From NCBI GenBank assembly GCA_007026445.1, contig VDMD01000124.1, positions 1 through 63,864 of the forward strand: a stretch of DNA of 63,864 nucleotides, read 5' to 3'. Numbering within the stretch: the stretch's first letter is position 1; each line of letters opens with the position of its first letter. The notes below the pieces were generated by a model. The model made no database searches. It was not told the origin of the DNA and saw only the letters and a program-made list of their open reading frames with translations. Shown piece by piece: positions 33,121-44,185 of this stretch. Origin of the DNA: Schizophyllum amplum. Its lineage: Eukaryota; Basidiomycota; Agaricomycetes; Agaricales; Schizophyllaceae. The position numbers and the translations under genes were made by a program.

Positions 33121-34805
33121 TCACGAATCAGTATCCTCCGACTGCAGACCCCGCAGCATCTCTACCACGTCCGCCGACCCATACGTATTCACCGCATCCC
33201 ACTCCCAGCTCACGAAGGACTTCGAGGGCAGCTTCTCCAATGGTTCTAGCACTCGTGGAAGCTGCGAGGGCTGCAGGCAGGCGCTCGCGAGGTCCATCAC
33301 CTCCTCGCGGGTCATGCCAACGGCACTCTGCATGCGCGGGTCCCCCGTCATATCCTTGGTTATGCGGGAGAGCTTCCCCGTGAACGGGACTAGCGGAGGC
33401 GGGGCGCAGTATGCATAGTTGAGCTTGGCGTCATTCAGGGGACGCGAGTACGTGGCAACGGTCATGCCATGGTCGTCCAGAGCAGAGGTGCCGACAAGGA
33501 CACCGCCGACGATGTTTCCTGAACGGATCACGTACATTATCGGCTCGTATAGTCGGTTGTCCAGGATGGACGTGCACGAATACCAGTCCTCAGAAGCAGT
33601 GCCCACATTCTTCTCAAAGGGGGCCGTGTAGTTGTCAATACAGAGGTATGTTGTCCTGTTGGTCGTCCGCTGCGCCTTTATCTGCATCGAAGGCGTTATC
33701 ATTGACAACCCGGCGGTTGTGAGACTGTGACAGAAACGTACCGTGGCGCGAAGTAACAGATCCGTAGCGTCTTTGGAGGCAAGCGCAAATGCCATCTCAC
33801 TATCTGAAAGCTGGATGAGGTGGCGATATTTGTTCAAGAAGCGGGTCACCGCGTCGTAAAGCATATTCGTGATACTCCTTTCGAGAGTAGACGACGTTGT
33901 CACATCTAGGCATGCCATGTCCATGTGGAGAACGAGGTTGATGTTGGGTACGAAGGTATACCACCCGATGTCCTTATGTCCGTCCGATTCCGCGATGATC
34001 CTGGACCATATGCTTTCGCAAGCGGTAGGGGATGTTACGTCGTGCAGCTCAGCTGCGAGTGAGAGCAGTACTGAGCGACCATAGCCAGATGGTCGACGTA
34101 TGACACAGACTTTGCGCTGCAAGTGCAGCAGAGGGATATATGCACTCTTGTCGATGAATATACGTCGATGTTCTCGCAGGCTGAGAAAGGAGTGATCCGT
34201 GGGCGAGGGCAGACGCTGAGCCTGAGTCAGAAGCGAGTTTAGAGATACGGCATCACAGCGCACCGGGTTCACGTTCTGGGGTCTGCATACTGAATCTGTG
34301 ATCCATTGCAAAGGAATCCTTCGCACAGGTGGCCTGGCCAATGCGGCAGCCTCGTCACTGGACGACCCAGTATCACCGACGAGATATGCTACGAGATATG
34401 AGCCAGATCCTTAGCCAAGTATGTATGAAGCTACTTACTTGCAGGTGAGGGAGGCGTCAAAGCAAATACGATACTTTGACGATTGTCACCATCGGCGTAA
34501 CGAGCCAGCGCTGGAATAACCTCGTCGTGCATATCGACAGCTATATCTGATGCGGCAAATGGCCTCCGGAGTGCTTTCCCCTCTAGATCGCTCAGTCGGC
34601 GAGGTGATATCCTCACTTCCTCCAAGACGCCCCCACAACGACAAAGTTCGGAGTGTTCAATTTGGACATCGTTGTACACGTCGGCAAATGTCGAGTCTCG
34701 CTGAGAGAGCAGGCGGGTGTTGCGCAGTGGCATGAAGATGAAAGGTTCATGGTCGAGGAGGAAGCATAATACGCGCCTCACCCTGAGATCTTCATCGGGT
34801 GTCAT
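33121..34805 (-). CDS. Degenerate AAA-ATPase-like protein, left paralogue
   Basis: Three exons (34805-34439, 34388-33742, 33681-33121) total 1575 nt, giving 524 residues. The first exon is an N-terminal domain of about 120 residues (MTPDEDLRVRRVLCFLLDHE... to ALTPPSPA). The rest follows the pattern of the predicted AAA-ATPase family (PF09820): FIDKSAYIPLL, then VIRRPSGYGRSVLLSLAAELHD where the family has a GK(S/T) P-loop, then TYLCIDNYTAPFEK for the usual IDEYD Walker B, then VGTSALDD...YSRPLNDAKLNY and GMTREEVMDL for the sensor and GFTEEEV segments. The P-loop Lys is Arg and the Walker B acidic pair is lost, so ATP hydrolysis is doubtful. A paralogue lies 1.7 kb away in opposite orientation with the same exon structure. 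Function unknown. Confidence 0.85.
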
Positions 34806-35048
34806 GGTGGTTACACGCAGGTTGTGTATTTGGCGTTGTTGAGAAATTTTCGGCACTTGGCACAGTTCAGCCACTGAGCCGATTGAACGGTGAGTACTAG
34901 AGCTTGAGCGGGGAATCTCGAGTCTCGAGGTACGGAAAGAAGCGACGGTGGCAGCCTGTTGTTGATGTTCGACCACTCGCGGCGGTTGCCGAACGCAGCG
35001 TCAGCACGCGCATGTCAGACGACCAGCCGCGCCTCTGCTCCTGCTGCC

Positions 35049-35724
35049 ATGTCGCTCCCCCGTTCGAGCTACGACCCGCGACGGGTGTGCCTGAACCCGT
35101 TCCCCAACGTCTCCCTCGGCAAGCACAGGCGCACCATCGGCGTCTACCTCTCGGGAGCCCTGGTGCGTCCCCCCTGCGTCCATGGTCTCATCGCTATCGC
35201 TGACCCTGCGCGCAGTTCGCACTCGCAAACTGGACGTTCCTCGACGCCGCCATCTTATCAGCCCATGCACACTCGCCGTACACGGCACCGGGGCAGCCGC
35301 AAGAAGACGCCCCCGTGCACGTCGCGTTCGTCGACTGGGTCCCCGGCATCTTCTCCCTCCTCGGCTTCTTGATCGTCAACCTCATCGACAAGGACCGCAT
35401 CCGTGGCGAGGGCTTCGGTGCCGGCGACGAGCGTGCTGTCTGGCGCGCGCGCCTCTTCCTCTTCATCGGCTTTGCGTGCATGGCGGGCGGGCTCGCCGGC
35501 AGTGTGGTGCGTATGCTGCGCCGTTGCTCTACGAGGTTCGCTGACCCCCCTGTCTTCCCCAGTGCGTGCTTATCCTGAAGTATGTGATGGGACACTTTGC
35601 CGAGCAGTTCACGTACTACGGCTACGCGAATGTGTCGCAGAACGTTGCCATGATGCTCAGCGCAGTCGTGCTCTGGATTGCGCAGAGCGGAAGCAACGAG
35701 TACGAGTACAACCTCACGTTATAA
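35049..35724 (+). CDS. VPS68: VPS68/TMEM50-family membrane protein
   Basis: Three exons (35049-35162, 35216-35506, 35563-35724) total 567 nt, giving 188 residues, all junctions in frame. The start is at MSLPRSSYDPRRVCLNPFPN. Four hydrophobic segments are visible: TIGVYLSGALFALANWTFLDAAILSA (first), VDWVPGIFSLLGFLIVNLI, ARLFLFIGFACMAGGLAGSV, and NVAMMLSAVVLWIAQSG. An aromatic FTYYGYANV loop precedes the last. This is the Vps68/UPF0220 (TMEM50) pattern. Yeast Vps68 works with Vps55 in endosome-to-vacuole traffic. The gene is enclosed by two inverted paralogues of the AAA-like family, which have no known link to it; its position may only reflect the duplication that split them. The 5' flank to the minus-strand AAA-like gene is just 243 bp. 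Confidence 0.9.
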
Positions 35725-36474
35725 CTCGGGGAACCCATATGAAGATCGTCTTATCACTTTGTCTTCGACTGGCTGGACGGTGACGCGACTATCGAATGTA
35801 CTTACCATGTCTTATATTCAGGGCAAGCAAGTGTGTTGTAATTTGCTGGCGCGCGATGGCACTCAACCAAGATTGCCCACATGGTACGTCTATGCTGATT
35901 GTATGGACATTCTAGGACCATTCACCACCCCTCCGCATGTCGCGTCCGCCGTCCCTAACAGCAGGGCGGTAAACCACGCCAAGCTTTGTGAAGCGGTTGG
36001 AGAATTGGATGGACGTGAGGAAGACGAATGCCACCGCTTACTGCCGCCTGCCTTCTCGCGACTCTTCTGCTGGCAAATTTGGGCTTGTTGCACCCATCAC
36101 TGGGTTTCGCAGAGTCTGGTTTTTTGGTGCGTACTGTCCTTTTCGTGCACCTGGCTTTCCTGAACGGGCGAGGCAGAATCTGCATACATCTCAGACTCAA
36201 CGACAAGTTGATGCGCTTCCGCTGCGTACAAAATGTCACTACCTGACATACTCGTTTGTTCTCAGATGGTGCGAGCACCGTCTCTCCGTTCTGCTCCCTT
36301 ATATGGACCGCATCACGCAGGCGCATCATCCTTGTGGACAAATCACTGGCTTGCCCTGGGGCCTACACTGCTGGCGCTGGCGCTGAGGCTGCACAATCAG
36401 TAACTGTCGGCTGTCCGGACCGCGCTGAATGTCAAAGAAAACAACACCAAACACGCGACTTGCGTTCAGCCACC
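35725..36474. other. Intergenic
   Basis: About 750 bp between VPS68 and the right AAA-like paralogue. Short overlapping ORFs on both strands show no coding character. The last 30 bp or so before the ATG (CAGCCACCATGAC) resembles the equivalent context of the left paralogue. Confidence 0.5.
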
Positions 36475-38148
36475 ATGACCTCCGACGAAGATCTCAGGGT
36501 GAGGTGTGCTCTATGCTTCTTCCTCGACCACGAACCCTTCATCTTCATGCCACTGCGCAAAACCCGGCTGCTCACCCAGCGAAACATGGCATTTGTAGAC
36601 GTGTACAACGAAGTCCAAGTTGCTCACTCTGAACTTTGTCGTTGTGGGGGCATCTTGGAGGAAGTGAGGATATCAGCTCGCCGGCTCAGCGATATCGAAG
36701 GCAAAGCACTTAGGAGACCATTTGCCGCGTCCGACATAGCTATCGATATGCACGACGAGGTTATTCCAGCGCTGGCTCGCTATGGCGATGGTGGCAATCG
36801 TCAAAGTATCGTGTTTGCATTGACACCTTCCTCGCCTGCAAGTACGTACCTCCACAGTCGATCAAGGCTTTGGCTCATGTTTCGTAGCATCTCTCGGCGG
36901 TGATACTGGGTCGTCCAGTGATGGGGCATTGGCCAGGCCACCCGTGCCAAGAACTCGTTTGCTGTGGTACGACGACTCAGTATGCAGGCCCCAGAACGTC
37001 GACCCGGTGCGTGCTGATGCTGTAGCCTCAAACTCGCTTCTTCTGACTCAGCTCAGTGTCTGCCCTCGCCCGCGGATCGCTCGTTTTCCAGCCTGCGGGA
37101 CCATCGTACCTTCATCGACAAGAGCCCCTATATTTCCTTGTTGCACTCAACAGAAGTGTTCTTCGTCATCCGTCGACCGCCTAGCTACGGTCGCTCGGTA
37201 TTTCTCTCACTCACGGCTGAGCTGCACGACGTGCTCTCACGTACCCATTGCGAGAACATATGGTCCAGGCGCTTCGCGGAGGCGAATAAACTCATTTACA
37301 CCAGCAAACTAAACCCTTTTGTTCCCAACTGCAATGTCGTCTTACAACTCGACATGTCATGTCTGGATGTGACGACGCCGTCCACTTTGGAGAGCAGTAT
37401 TACGACCATGCTTCGCGACGCGGTGACCCGCTTCATCGACAAATATCGGTATTTCCTCAAGCTCACGGAGGATGAAATGGTGTTTGCTCTTGCGTCTGAC
37501 AGCCCTTCGCAGCTGCTACTTCGCGCCTCGGTAGGCGTCCAATTCAATAGCTCAATGACGACTGACCATAATCACACCATGCAGGCGAAGGCACGGCTGA
37601 AGGGTCACAGAAGCACATATCTCTGTATCGACAATTACACGGCCCCTTTCGAGAAAATTGTGGATCAGGCCTCAACGGAGTGGTCCACGTGCATCTCGAT
37701 TCTGAACACCCGCCTTTACGAACCTATCATGTTGGCCATGGACGCCGGAGACATCTCTGGTGGCATCCTTGTCGGCTCATCTGCTTTGGACGACCATATC
37801 ATGACCTTCGCCACGTACTCGCGCCCCCCAAACGACGGCAAGCTGAATTACGCGACCTGCGAAACGCCGCCGCTCGTTCCGTTCACGGGGGAGCTTTCCA
37901 ACATGGCCAAGGACATGACGGAAGACCCGCGCATGCAGAGTGCGATTGGCATGACCCGCGAGGAGGTGATGGACCTCGCGGGCGCCTGCTTGTGGCCCTC
38001 GCAGCTTCCGCGGGTGCCGGAACTCCTGGCGAAGCTGCCCTCGCAGACCTTTGTGACCTGGGAGTGCCGGGAGCCGGTGGCTATGTATGGGTCGGTGGAC
38101 GTGTTGGAGATGCTGCGGGGTCTGCAGTCGGAGGAATCTAAATCGTGA
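36475..38148 (+). CDS. Degenerate AAA-ATPase-like protein, right paralogue (frame break)
   Basis: Same architecture as the minus-strand paralogue: exons 36475-36841, 36888-37530 and 37585-38148, with introns at the same codons and phases. The N-terminal exon is closely similar (RPFAASDIAIDMHDEVIPAL). The second exon is one base short of the expected frame: at 37051 the left copy reads CAGGCTCAG where this copy reads CAGCTCAG, so the frame changes between SNSLLLTQ and the SPADRSF segment. Beyond it everything stays open to the stop. The nucleotide-binding motif is further degraded (RRPPSYGRS: no GxxGxGK pattern). The Walker B equivalent is again TYLCIDNYTAPFEK. Whether the break is genuine or a sequencing error is open. 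Conservation of both paralogues outside this point argues that at least one is under selection. Confidence 0.78.
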
Positions 38149-38529
38149 TGTCGGTATGGTAGAGGACATCGTTGTACGTTCACTTCAATCCGATAGGCTG
38201 CATTCACGGTCTCGTGCTTATGCATCGTTTGACGTCCGAGCGGAAATCCGCTTTTCAAGTTCAAGGGGACGACCTGCAAGATCAAAGCAGGGCACGTGAC
38301 CGCGTTCAGCCGCGTTTTGAAAGTTGACGCTCGGACTCAAGTACTACATCGCGGTTTCCAGTCGTACTTGGCGCGGCGGTGAATTAATGTTTTCAAGTAC
38401 TTATTCAACGACTAGATATAAAGGATGGGTCTTTCGTGCCTCGCATTTGATAGGCAAACAAACTTGTGCGCGCTTGATACAAGGAATCGGTACTGCAGGT
38501 GTCATCTCAATCGACGCCTTGTTAGGCAG
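38149..38529. other. Intergenic between converging genes
   Basis: Shared 3' flanks of the right AAA-like gene and the RING-CH gene. A TATAAA at 38417 points at no gene start. Nothing else recognised. Confidence 0.5.
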
Positions 38530-40385
38530 TCATGCAACACCTCCGACAGCTGGACGTGCGCCTTCAACAGGCGAAGGAGCGCCCTGACCGGCCGGTGGTA
38601 CTGCACAAACAGCCGAAGAGGCACCCTCCACAGGCCTGATGAGGTCCAACTCGTTCGGGTCGATCCCTGCAAAATCCCGATCCATCACGGTCCGCGTCTC
38701 CAGCTCGCGCTTGGTCAGCCACAGGTGAAAGAGCCCAAGGCAGTCCTTGGCCTGCATCGGATGTCAGTGGCAGGAGCAAACAAGATGGGGGAAGAACGAC
38801 GCACGACGACGAAAAGACCGAAGCCAATGGCGTTCCTCCACCTGGATTTGTTGTCAGCTCGGGACTCGGTAGTGTGTAGCGCGCGAGGCAAATAACCAGG
38901 AGGCGGCGTAGCCATGCAGAAGGCCGGTGGAAAGGAGCATGAGGGATTTAGCCACAGGCAACTTACCATACGGGATCCGCCTCCGACCAGCTCCACGCAC
39001 CACGCACTAGGTACACGAGCACCGCGCGCCAGTTCGCCGAGCCCGCCGTGTACGGCGCATAGTCCATAATCGATGCGAGCTTCCTGTCCAGTGGCGGCCG
39101 GATACCCAGAAACGCACGCAGCACCCGCGAGTGCCGTGCCACGCGCAGCAGCACCTGCCCCATCACCCGCGCTATGATCGGCACCACGAGCGCGCCGCCG
39201 ACCGTGCGCCCGAGGCTCGACGCGGTCTTGCGAACGTGCGCCTCGGCGGCGGCGAGGACGTTCGCGTCCTGCGGCAGCACCGCCGGATCCTGCTCTGGGT
39301 TCGCGGCGGGCGGTGCGTCGTCGGCCGGGTCGCGCAGGGCGCGGATGCGGAAGTTGACCTCGCCGAAGCCCTCGTTGACGCGCCAGACGAAGTCGTCGTT
39401 CGCGCGGGAGGGCGCGCCGGGCGCGGGCGGCGGGACGTCGAGGACCCAGTACTTGAAGCGGCGGAAGAGGTGCCCGTAGAGGCGTTGGACAAGCGGGATG
39501 CCGCCGAGGCCCACGAGCACGGGGGAGGGCGGCCAGAGGGGGAGGGTGGCGCGGTGGAAGCGCTGCTGGGGGTCGCTCATCTCCTGGTCGATGAGGCCGG
39601 AGAGGAAGCTCTGGCGCGCGGCGATGGAGGGGACGACGGGCCAGTAGGAAAGGAGGGTGAAGAGGGCGGGGGAGTAGCCAGGGGTGAGGCGGGCGGAGAT
39701 GAGGCTGATGGGAAGGGAGGGGAGGAGGAGGAAGGCGGTGACGGGCCATTTCCGCTTGTCGTCGGTAAGGATGAGGTCGTACATTCTGTGTGCGGTGGAT
39801 GAGAGAGTTATTCTAGGGAGGGATCATCCTACCCACTCATTACCGAACAACTCTCGGAACGCAAACTGACCGTATCGCATCAGCAGCTGGTACAGTCCTG
39901 TACGAAATGAGCAAGTCGCCTAGTGGAATGAGTGAGAGAACGTACTGTGCATGAGCGTGCCGCCTATGCCCGCCATAAAGAGCACAGTAAAGCTTCTCCC
40001 GAGCATTTGGAAGACGCTGTTTCCTGCGGACAGGATCTTCAGGATGGCCGGATTCTCGCTGGTGATGCGGTATGGCGCCCCGCACTGCCTGCAGGACGTC
40101 GCGTTCTGCTTGCGGTCCGCGGACTGGATCCATTGCAGCAGACATGTCTCGTGTGCGACGAGAGTGCATTTGCATGGATGGCACCAAGCCCTAGGTGGGT
40201 CTTCCGGCTCTGTAGCTGCATGAGAATCTACGTTCTGGGAGCCTGTGGGGGACTCACGGTCGTATGTTTCTTCTTCGCGACATATGAAGCATAGCTTGAC
40301 CTGTTGTGCTATCAGCGTGACCGCAGCATAGTTCAACATAAAGGCGTACCCTCAGGTCGTCCACTGTCGGCGGTCGGTCGCTCAT
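38530..40385 (-). CDS. RING-CH E3 ubiquitin ligase, MARCH5/MITOL-like
   Basis: The first exon is MSDRPPTVDDLR, and the RING-CH domain opens in the second at VKLCFICREEE. The C4HC3 ligands are visible: CFIC, then CHPCKC, H and C in AHETC, then CRQC. After CGAPYRITSENP come four hydrophobic segments: SFTVLFMAGIGGTLMHS, WPVTAFLLLPSLPISLISA (in the long exon after the FGNE-MYDLIL junction), VVPIIARVMGQVLLRVARH, and NAIGFGLFVVAKDCLGLFHL. The C-terminus is Pro/Ala-rich. This order, with the last two segments like the C-terminal half of MARCH5, suggests a mitochondrial outer-membrane or ER-membrane ligase. Introns: after DLR, after MH, at FGNE/MYD, after VW (38969-38846 region), and after FVV. A short acidic insertion precedes the third membrane segment. 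The large hydrophilic central loop is longer than in human MARCH5. Localisation is inferred, not seen. Confidence 0.85.
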
Positions 40386-40755
40386 GACGGCGGGGAACTG
40401 GCAGAAACGCACACGCGCATCGGCACGTGGCCGACATGCGGCAGACGGCCCGGTGCGTGACTTGAAAATTCAACTCAATTCGCACTCTTGCCTCTTCGAC
40501 TTCCCCTTCGCTTGACCGGCAGAGTACAAGCTTTCACCTCGATTCATAGCGTAGTCTCTCTGTGCCCATATCCAAATCTTCATGTTCTTCTGTATGCGCC
40601 GTTGCGCAGGTCGGAAATTGCCTTGGAGTTGCCTTTATCGACGTCAATCATGACGTCTTGCGCGTCGAGCGCCTATAAGAGGCCATTCCATTGTTCTTTT
40701 CTAGGTTTCTTCCCCCTTTTGCGCGTGCCCGTAATCTCCTTACAAACACTTCAAC
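40386..40755. other. Intergenic, divergent promoter region
   Basis: This lies between the RING-CH gene and the small unknown gene and should hold both promoters. A TTTCTTCCCCCTTTT pyrimidine tract lies about 45-60 bp upstream of the plus-strand ATG. Nothing else recognised. Confidence 0.5.
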
Positions 40756-41274
40756 ATGTCTCTCGGTGATGGTTCGTGATTATTCCCTCTCAATCCTTAC
40801 CCATTTCTCATCCCAAACCCCTACAGCCGACGCGAAATTCCCGCAAGAGATCCCTGAATCAGGGCCGAGTGCTATCCCCCCTTCACCCACACGAGAGAAC
40901 CCGGGACAGGTGCGTATGCATTCCCATTGACGAGCTCCTCCATAACTCAAACCGGCGCCATGCAGGTTTACCCCAAGTCCGATCCTTCGCCAGCACCGCG
41001 GCACACACCCCAAGGACTGGACGGGCCGCACCAAACGGGCAACCCCTTCGTAATGAAGGGCGCGCTCGACAAGCTGCACCGATCCCTCAGCGATGTCATC
41101 AACGTCATCGAGGGCGAGGAGTCCACAGAAGGCGGGACGCAAGGCGAGGACGCGCTGCTCACGAAATTTAAGACCTGGAGGACAGAGTTGGAGGCGATCG
41201 CGTCGGGAAACGTCAAGTTATCTGCCGAACATGCGGACACCGTGCGTCCAGAGGGACCTATGTTCACGGACTGA
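40756..41274 (+). CDS. Small unknown protein
   Basis: Three exons (40756-40771, 40827-40909, 40966-41274) total 408 nt, giving 135 residues. The first exon is only 16 nt (MSLGD plus one base). The N-terminal half is Pro/Ser-rich and disordered. Residues about 65-110 look helical (MKGALDKLHRSLSDVINVIE, TKFKTWRTELEAIA), and the end is short and hydrophilic. No signal peptide, membrane segment or known domain. The exon sum and clean splice sites support a real gene. Function unknown; a helical pair of this size suggests a small adaptor or stress-type protein, which is a guess. Confidence 0.65.
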
Positions 41275-41792
41275 GCTATGCCTAGCTACGCGTAGTGTGT
41301 GTGACACCCGGGGGTGTGCACCCAAATCGCGACGGATCCAAGATATCACCGTCGTTGTACCAAGTAATGTACAAGATATTGTATATCCTTATTCAAGCTT
41401 GTCCTGGAAGGTGCGCAGCATGCCCGGTCGAGTGATACATGCAAAGTATGGACGATCCGGTCAGAGTGTGACGGCATATGGTAATTGATGGCCACTCGTT
41501 TTCCTGAGCCTTCTGGGTACACCCATCTTGCAACCGGCTTTACCTGCTATCCACACACCACGGGTGCGCTGGGGAGAACACATAGTATCTTCAAGAGTCT
41601 TGCTGAAGGCAAACAATACGAGACAACACGACGCTGGCTCTGGGCACGCGCGACCACTTCGCGTACCTTCAACAGCGCTTCCATAGGCCGGGAATTACGC
41701 AGGCGTCAGCGAGCCGTCAAGTCATTTTGACCTTCGCTTGACAGATTCAAAACCTCTCTGCCGAGGCGAACAGGCTTTTGCAGACTGTCCTA
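41275..41792. other. Intergenic
   Basis: Short ORFs only. No repeat, RNA gene or promoter motif recognised. Confidence 0.5.
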
Positions 41793-43489
41793 ATGCCAAC
41801 ACCCGTCGATATTGCATTGTCCCTGCTCGCCGTTGCCTCCGTAGCCCTCTATGCTTATAACAGGCCTGGCGCCCCGCGAAAGCCACACAGACGCGCATAT
41901 GTTCTCTCCAACTCCGTCACTCACGCCCGCTTGCTTCCTGTTGAGTCTTCCCATGCATTCACGTATCCGACAATATCGCTCTTCGTCTCCTTGGCCGCTC
42001 TCGAGGCGCACGAACTGGATCTCGGTCCTGTTGGAATACTCTTCAGCTATGGACGCGTGCTTGGCACGATGGTCGGGCTGCGTGCTCAGCCGTATTTGCG
42101 CGAAGGGGACGCTGGCATCCACGCCAAGCTGGACGCACTGTTGCGCGAACGAGGCGTACTGCGCGAGGATAGCAGGGCTATAGAGGACGTGTGGATAATG
42201 ACCATGCCGAGCTTCATGGGTTTCGAAGGGATCAACCCTCTTACGGTTTACTTCGTCTATGCCCGCGACGGTAGCATGCTTTGGTTGACGGTCCTGGAGG
42301 TAGGCTGCCGAGCGGATTGTGGATTTATCCTGCTCACTTACATGCGCGCCTTAGATCCACAACACCTTCGGCGAATCGCACGTACATGTTTTAGAGAGTG
42401 GTGTGAATGAGGACGACGCGACACTGGCCCCGGGGTGCGATTCCACATTTGTTGCGCACTCAGTACGCTTTCTGATAGAACCCTAGTTACACCCACCAAT
42501 GGACCTTTCCCCGCGCCTTCCATGTCTCCCCCTTCAATTCCCGTGCCGGCTTCTATACTGTCTCTGTCAAAGCTCCTTCCTTGTGCCCCACCGTGCTCTC
42601 CGCGCCTCCTCGTCCCGCCGTCCGCGTCCATCTGCACATCCCACATTCATCTGACCCAACGAAACCCGGTGATCTCAAGCTCACGGCCCTTCTGCGTGCG
42701 ACGGATTCCGACACGCTCTCCAGCAGCGCGCTGCTGCGTACGCTAGCCCGTGCGCCCTTCGCACTGCTTCTATCAATGGCACGCATATCGTATCAGGCAT
42801 GGATCTTGCACTACGCGAAGCGGCTGGACGTCTATATCCGACCGGAGCCAATTCCTGCCCCTGCCGGGGGGACACGCTGGCTCAAAGAGGGCATGCTGGA
42901 GCGGCAAGCGCGGCGCGTCCTCGAGCGCTTCCTGCACCGGCGAGTAGAAGAGCTCGGTGTGGCGGTTTCTCTCGTGCCCGCCAACCCGGACGATCGCACG
43001 AGGACGTTCAGTCCGACGAAGCCCGGCGCATCCTCACTCGAAGTCCGCTACCTCACGCCCCGCTTCTTCACCCTCATGCTCACCGCGCCGTCCGCTGAAC
43101 ATGCGCTCCTTGTCGGCCACCAAACGGAGCACATCTTCACGCCATCCTCGACGGAGCTATTCATTCGTGTGTTCGCGTCTCCTACAGTTTCGGGCTCGTT
43201 GTCTCTCGGTCAGCGGATACGAAGGAGAGCCATACCTCAGTCCTTGGATCTACCTATACCCACGCGTCATTTCCTAGAAACGGAATGGCTTGCGACTACG
43301 CTGGCCGCCGCGCAAACCCTCCTTGACGATGTCGAGCGACGCGTATTCTCGTTGGTGCGTGCTCGGGTGGTTCCTGGGGACGAACCCTGGTTGCAATGGG
43401 AGAGAGCGGCTGTGATATATCGAGGCGGCGAGGTCTTGAAGCACTGGCAGCAAGGCGTGCTTGGGTTGGGAAGCGTACGCCACAAGTAG
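41793..43489 (+). CDS. DUF1365-family protein
   Basis: Three exons (41793-42299, 42355-42434, 42487-43489) total 1590 nt, giving 529 residues. A hydrophobic N-terminal anchor (DIALSLLAVASVALYAYN) is followed by the DUF1365 pattern: SNSVTHARLLPVESSHAFTY, then MPSFMGFEGINPLTVYFVYA, IHNTFGESHVHVL at the first junction, and QWTFPRAFHVSPFNSRAGFY at the second. Bacterial DUF1365 proteins have about 250 residues and often neighbour amine-oxidase or cyclopropane-fatty-acid-synthase genes. Here a fungal C-terminal half is added, with a second hydrophobic segment (FALLLSMARISYQAWILHY). Enzyme activity has not been established for the family. The ATG is taken at MPTPVDIALSLL; the frame upstream has only a TTG. 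It converges on the GNAT gene. Confidence 0.87.
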
Positions 43490-43586
43490 CTGAGTTGTAC
43501 AACTTTTCTTGCGCGCCTCATGTATACAAAGCACAATGTAACCACATAAAGACACAGGTGTCCGGCTAATGGAAGCGCAAAATGTT

Positions 43587-44185
43587 CTATTGGGTGTCTT
43601 TCCTCGCTGCCGCCCAATCTTCGTATAGGATGCCCATATCAATCATGTCAACCCAGGCTCCGTCTTGCCAGACGGCCTTGCGCTTGCGCCCTTCCTCGAC
43701 AAAGCCGCTAGTGAGATCGTCAGATAAGTACAAACCTCATGAAACAATCCCAGCACTCACATCTTCTTATACAATGCATACGCGCGGGGATTATCGCCCA
43801 TCATACCGAGTGACACGCGATGAAGTCCCAGCTGCATGAACGCGTAGTCCACGACATAGCGCGTGACTTCCGTCCCGAATCCCTTGTCTCGATGGCCGTC
43901 CCCGAGCACGATTCCGAAGCCCGCGTCACGGTTCTTGTCTTGACCGCCCCAGAGCTCGACCTGCCCGATCGGCTGTCCCTCGTACTCCACGACTGCAAAG
44001 AACGTCGCATTACTGGTAGCGGTCTTCACTCCGTCGAGGGCTTTGTTCCATTTAGGAAGGACTGCGCGGGGGCCGGTGCGTTGTACGTCGTGAGATGCGA
44101 TGATCGCGACGAGGGAGTCTAAGTCTGAGTCGCGGAAAGCGCGGATCGTCAGACTCTTGGTTGTGGCGAAGACGGGGGTGGTCAT
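43587..44185 (-). CDS. GNAT-family N-acetyltransferase
   Basis: Two exons joined by an intron of about 53 nt (GTGAGT...CTAG), giving YKKI followed by GFVEEGRKRKAVWQDGAWVD. Total about 180 residues. The GNAT fold is complete: N-terminal strand and helix (LTIRAFRDSDLDSLVAIIAS), a substrate-side GQVELWGGQ strand, the acetyl-CoA-binding motif A FGIVLGDGHRDKGFGTE (R-D-K-G-F-G fits Q/RxxGxG/A), helix DYAFMQLGLHRVSL, and NPRAYALYKKIGF, the usual RimJ-like finish. The class with LHRVSLGMMGDN...A..LYKKIGF is that of RimJ/RimL-type enzymes, which acetylate protein N-termini or small amines; the substrate cannot be told from sequence. The ATG is 11 bp from a G-rich tract (10 consecutive G). Confidence 0.9.

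Noticed and set aside
38417..38422. TATAAA motif
   Set aside because: It lies between two converging genes and points to no start codon.
39131..39802. 223-residue plus-strand frame opposite the RING-CH gene
   Set aside because: Composition is a shadow (Gly/Glu/Ala runs), while the minus strand gives a recognised membrane ligase.
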